Assembly: GCA_028690055.1 (NCBI GenBank) | Contig: JAQVBZ010000001.1 | Location: forward strand, 84,452 to 136,477 | Length of the DNA: 52,026 bases | Origin: Minisyncoccota bacterium | Lineage (GTDB): Bacteria > Patescibacteriota > Minisyncoccia > JAHIHE01 > JAGLIN01 | Direction: 5' to 3' | Notes under the pieces: generated by a model | Told to the model about the DNA's origin: nothing | Database searches by the model: none | What the model saw: only the letters and a program-made list of their open reading frames with translations | Shown: positions 50,204 through 52,026 of the stretch, in pieces | Layout: every line of letters begins with the position of its first letter | Numbering within the stretch: position 1 is the stretch's first letter | Made by a program: the position numbers and the translations under genes

Positions 50204-50231
50204 TTGACTTTCTGAGATATTGATGTATGAT
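50204..50231 (+). promoter_or_regulatory. Promoter for the 50361 gene pair
   Basis: TTGACT (50204-50209), a 16-base spacer, and TATGAT (50226-50231). It gives a leader of about 120 bases. Two small genes follow with an 19-base gap. Confidence 0.5.
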
Positions 50232-50360
50232 GTCTAGTTGTTTGTATCATAGTCGAATAACTTTCTGTGAAGAAAATTTGGGTAGTTGGAATCGTTTGTA
50301 AGCTATTTTATTATGCGCGATTCTAGCCACCTAATGAAGGTGGTGAAGGAGAATATAAAA

Positions 50361-50918
50361 ATGCAAACATTCACAGAAAAGCAAAAAAGGACTATTCCCT
50401 TTATTGCGAGCGCTCAGTCTGGAAACAGATTCGAAGACAGATATTACGAAATCCTCTTTATAGGAGGACTTAGGAGTCTTGAGAATATTTGTTGGTTAAT
50501 AACAGAAAAAAGTTTTGTCCAAAATTCCTCAATATCGACTGAAGGGGGCGATTATCATTATGCGACCGAGATATGTCTTTCGGGCAAGGGGAAAGTTGAA
50601 TATACTGACGAAGCTGGCGATCTTTGGACACTTCATCGTGCGAGGGAATTTTCTTCCTTTGAGGTAATGTTGGGATTCGGTAGATTCTTGCTTGAACCAA
50701 TCAAATTCGGTTGGACTATGACGAGAAAAACTGTAAGTAGGACAGTAAGAAGTAGTCCGACCGAGGATTTTCTGACATCTTCGAACTTCTCTGTGGAGAG
50801 TATGCATAATAAGGGGATGATGGAATTTGAAGATGTCTGCCTTAAAGGAAATAACGTAGTATTTAAAGAACGTGGTGGACAGTCTTATGGCCCCCTAGAG
50901 ATACTTGGTGTAGTTTAA
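50361..50918 (+). CDS. Unknown protein (185 residues)
   Basis: ATG 50361 is chosen because AAGGAG lies nine bases upstream; earlier in-frame starts lack a ribosome site. It reads MQTFTEKQKRTIPFIASAQS, then YYEILFIGGLRSLENICWLI and a beta-rich second half (GKGKVEYTDEAGDLWTLHRA, FEDVCLKGNNVVFKERGG). No membrane segment, Cys pattern or known motif is present. It lies 19 bases before another unknown gene, probably in one transcript. Confidence 0.6.
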   Translation: MQTFTEKQKRTIPFIASAQSGNRFEDRYYEILFIGGLRSLENICWLITEKSFVQNSSISTEGGDYHYATEICLSGKGKVEYTDEAGDLWTLHRAREFSSFEVMLGFGRFLLEPIKFGWTMTRKTVSRTVRSSPTEDFLTSSNFSVESMHNKGMMEFEDVCLKGNNVVFKERGGQSYGPLEILGVV

Positions 50919-50937
50919 GCTCATAGGGATGATCTAA

Positions 50938-51366
50938 ATGGCATATATACAAGCTGGCAAAAATTATTATTGTGTGAAATTCTCGTCCGAGGACAACAGG
51001 CCTATTGTTAAAAAAATGTTTTTGACAGAAAGCATGAAGCTTGAGCCTATCGGTAACGGTAAGGAATATGAGGGGATAGTCCTTTCTTCGAAAGAATATG
51101 TGTCTTCTGAGGTAGACGATTCGTTCTTTTCTCTTCTGGGCGTACAGAAAGTTACGAATTTCAGCATCGAGACGATCCTTGCATTACACTCCTTTGTTTA
51201 TATAGGTGATGCATGGAGGATAGAATCGAAATGGTCTAACGGCTGTTTCCGTCATGATCCATCGCGTACCTGTGAAGGAGGACAGACCTTCGTTCTAAAT
51301 CGGGCAAATGGATGGATGGAGGTTCTGGATAAAAGTGACGAAATCATTTTTTATCAACCGATCTAA
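50938..51366 (+). CDS. Unknown protein (142 residues)
   Basis: ATG 50938 gives MAYIQAGKNYYCVKFSSEDN, then KKMFLTESMKLEPIG, FSLLGVQKVTNFSIETILAL and HSFVYIGDAWRIESKWSNG. There are Cys residues at about 12, 107 and 115 (CFRHDPSRTCEGG). It is beta-rich and shares no obvious similarity with the preceding gene. No family is recognised. The gap after it (51367-51653) contains no supported gene, only a weak GACGG...CCGTC hairpin near 51558-51583. Confidence 0.55.
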   Translation: MAYIQAGKNYYCVKFSSEDNRPIVKKMFLTESMKLEPIGNGKEYEGIVLSSKEYVSSEVDDSFFSLLGVQKVTNFSIETILALHSFVYIGDAWRIESKWSNGCFRHDPSRTCEGGQTFVLNRANGWMEVLDKSDEIIFYQPI

Positions 51367-51653
51367 AACATTTGGAGGATTGGAACAAAAAAGTTGAAAA
51401 TTACTATGATAAAATTTGCTCAAACCCTTTTTGTGTCTGAGGCCGCCCTAAGTTGAATTGTTCGAGAAAGAGGGCAGTCCCATATGCTTGTTCGGAATGA
51501 GTCGTTTCTTTTAAATACAAAGGTGGGATAAAAAACGCAAAAACGCAAAAAACGAAGACGGTAAAGGCTTGTGTCTGAGCCGTCTTATTCTCTTTTCGGC
51601 GCAATGTCACAATGCTTAAACGGCTGATACTTCTCCCATTTGTGCCTGTCCCC

Positions 51654-51682
51654 TTGCTTTTTTCCTGATAACACGCTAAGAT
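51654..51682 (+). promoter_or_regulatory. Promoter of the small basic protein
   Basis: TTGCTT (51654-51659), a 17-base spacer, and TAAGAT (51677-51682). The start would be near 51689, 21 bases before ATG 51710. Confidence 0.6.
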
Positions 51683-51709
51683 AGGGTATATTTATTACAA
51701 ATTATTTAT

Positions 51710-51841
51710 ATGGCAAAAAGACGAACCGGAGTAGGGAAACCAGTGAAGTCCCACTCAAAGAAAACCGTAAAGCGCTTGGAAGCAAAGAAAGTCATGCTTG
51801 AAGAGTTGGCAAAGAAGCGACCGAAAGCCAGATGCAAATAA
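51710..51841 (+). CDS. Small highly basic protein (43 residues)
   Basis: ATG 51710 to TAA 51841 gives MAKRRTGVGKPVKSHSKKTV, then KRLEAKKVMLEELAKKRPKA and RCK. It is about 40 percent Lys/Arg, with a disordered basic start and one amphipathic helix, like small ribosome- or nucleic-acid-binding proteins. Its own promoter and a good terminator support a real gene. I recall similar short proteins in Patescibacteria, with no known role. No Shine-Dalgarno is seen (TTATTTATATG). Confidence 0.7.
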   Translation: MAKRRTGVGKPVKSHSKKTVKRLEAKKVMLEELAKKRPKARCK

Positions 51842-51859
51842 ATCGGCATTGGGATTGAA

Positions 51860-51891
51860 AACAATCCGCTCTCGGGGCGGGTTGTTTTTTG
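51860..51891 (+). terminator. Terminator of the small basic protein gene
   Basis: Stem AACAATCCGC / GCGGGTTGTT (51860-51869 with 51877-51886, one G-T) followed by TTTTTG. It lies 18 bases after the stop codon. Confidence 0.8.
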
Positions 51892-51908
51892 CTCTTTGAT
51901 CGTAGATT

Positions 51909-52026
51909 CTACCTTGAACTGCAATTTTTCCCTTCAACAAAAACCTCGTAAGGGGTTAAATAGCCAAGTCTTTTTCTGGGACGATTGTTGATAAGCAGAA
52001 CGGCTTTATCAACGTCCATTTGTGTC
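51909..52026 (-). mobile_element. 3' end of an IS30-family transposase gene, cut by the window edge
   Basis: On the - strand the frame entering at the right edge reads TQMDVDKAVLLINNRPRKRL, then GYLTPYEVFVEGKN and CSSR, then TAG at 51911-51909. The NNRPRKRLGYxTPYEVF ending is characteristic of IS30-type DDE transposases (the last catalytic Glu region lies just upstream, outside the window). The bases TAGATTCTACCTTGAACTGC (51903-51922) probably contain the terminal inverted repeat, so the element's end lies close to 51900. Confidence 0.85.

Noticed and set aside
1-52026. CRISPR array or cas genes
   Set aside because: No regularly spaced direct repeats of 23-40 bases and no Cas motifs were seen.

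Overview
The window looks like chromosome from a small-genome bacterium of the Patescibacteria (Candidate Phyla Radiation), most likely Parcubacteria grade. This is inferred from several things. Many short proteins have a single N-terminal membrane anchor, many start codons lack a Shine-Dalgarno sequence, and EF-P carries an AKQQRE tip loop. The small basic protein at 51710 and the protein upstream of dnaX look like CPR-specific families, and imperfect inverted-repeat elements fill the intergenic gaps. Coding base composition is moderately AT-rich. TGA is used as an ordinary stop (for example at 15199 and 44070), so the Gracilibacteria/SR1 code does not apply.

Layout. 1-11.6 kb is housekeeping: a PF00882-like protein, a tRNA-dihydrouridine synthase, an ABC-F translation factor with an apparent ribosome-controlled attenuator, EF-P, an aeRF1-like protein and dnaX. 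A tRNA-Gln gene at 11.8 kb marks the left side of an island (12.2-21.3 kb). The island holds a type I restriction-modification operon with two different HsdM genes, and a membrane protein plus a ComEC-like metallo-beta-lactamase protein sit inside the operon. A recombinase remnant lies at its right edge. 21.3-36.9 kb carries a solute-binding protein, a decayed MoxR ATPase/VWA cluster, a DUF1861 protein, a repeat-rich surface protein, a decayed DUF2339/DUF3999 pair and a serpin-like secreted protein. 37.2-44.1 kb is an accessory stretch of small genes. It includes a PD-(D/E)XK-like protein, a DpnI-like methyl-directed restriction enzyme and a methyltransferase remnant, and three genes follow copies of one terminator-promoter module. 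44.4-52 kb holds GNAT enzymes, an M20 peptidase, a MazG-like protein, a pentapeptide-repeat protein, an SdpI-like protein, an MFS transporter, small unknown genes and the end of an IS30-type transposase.

How the genes work together. The hsdM-hsdM-TM-MBL-hsdS-hsdR genes are tightly spaced or overlapping behind one promoter, so the two embedded genes are probably co-expressed with the restriction system; this is the best candidate here for an undescribed defence arrangement. The DpnI-like enzyme would act on DNA methylated at its site, the opposite logic to the type I system. The ABC-F leader (promoter, 13-codon peptide, terminator overlapping that peptide) suggests induction by ribosome-targeting stress. 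Between 24 and 35.4 kb, four neighbouring genes carry nonsense codons, and two of them also carry frameshifts at short homopolymers; this is a patch of ongoing gene loss, or in part of sequence error.
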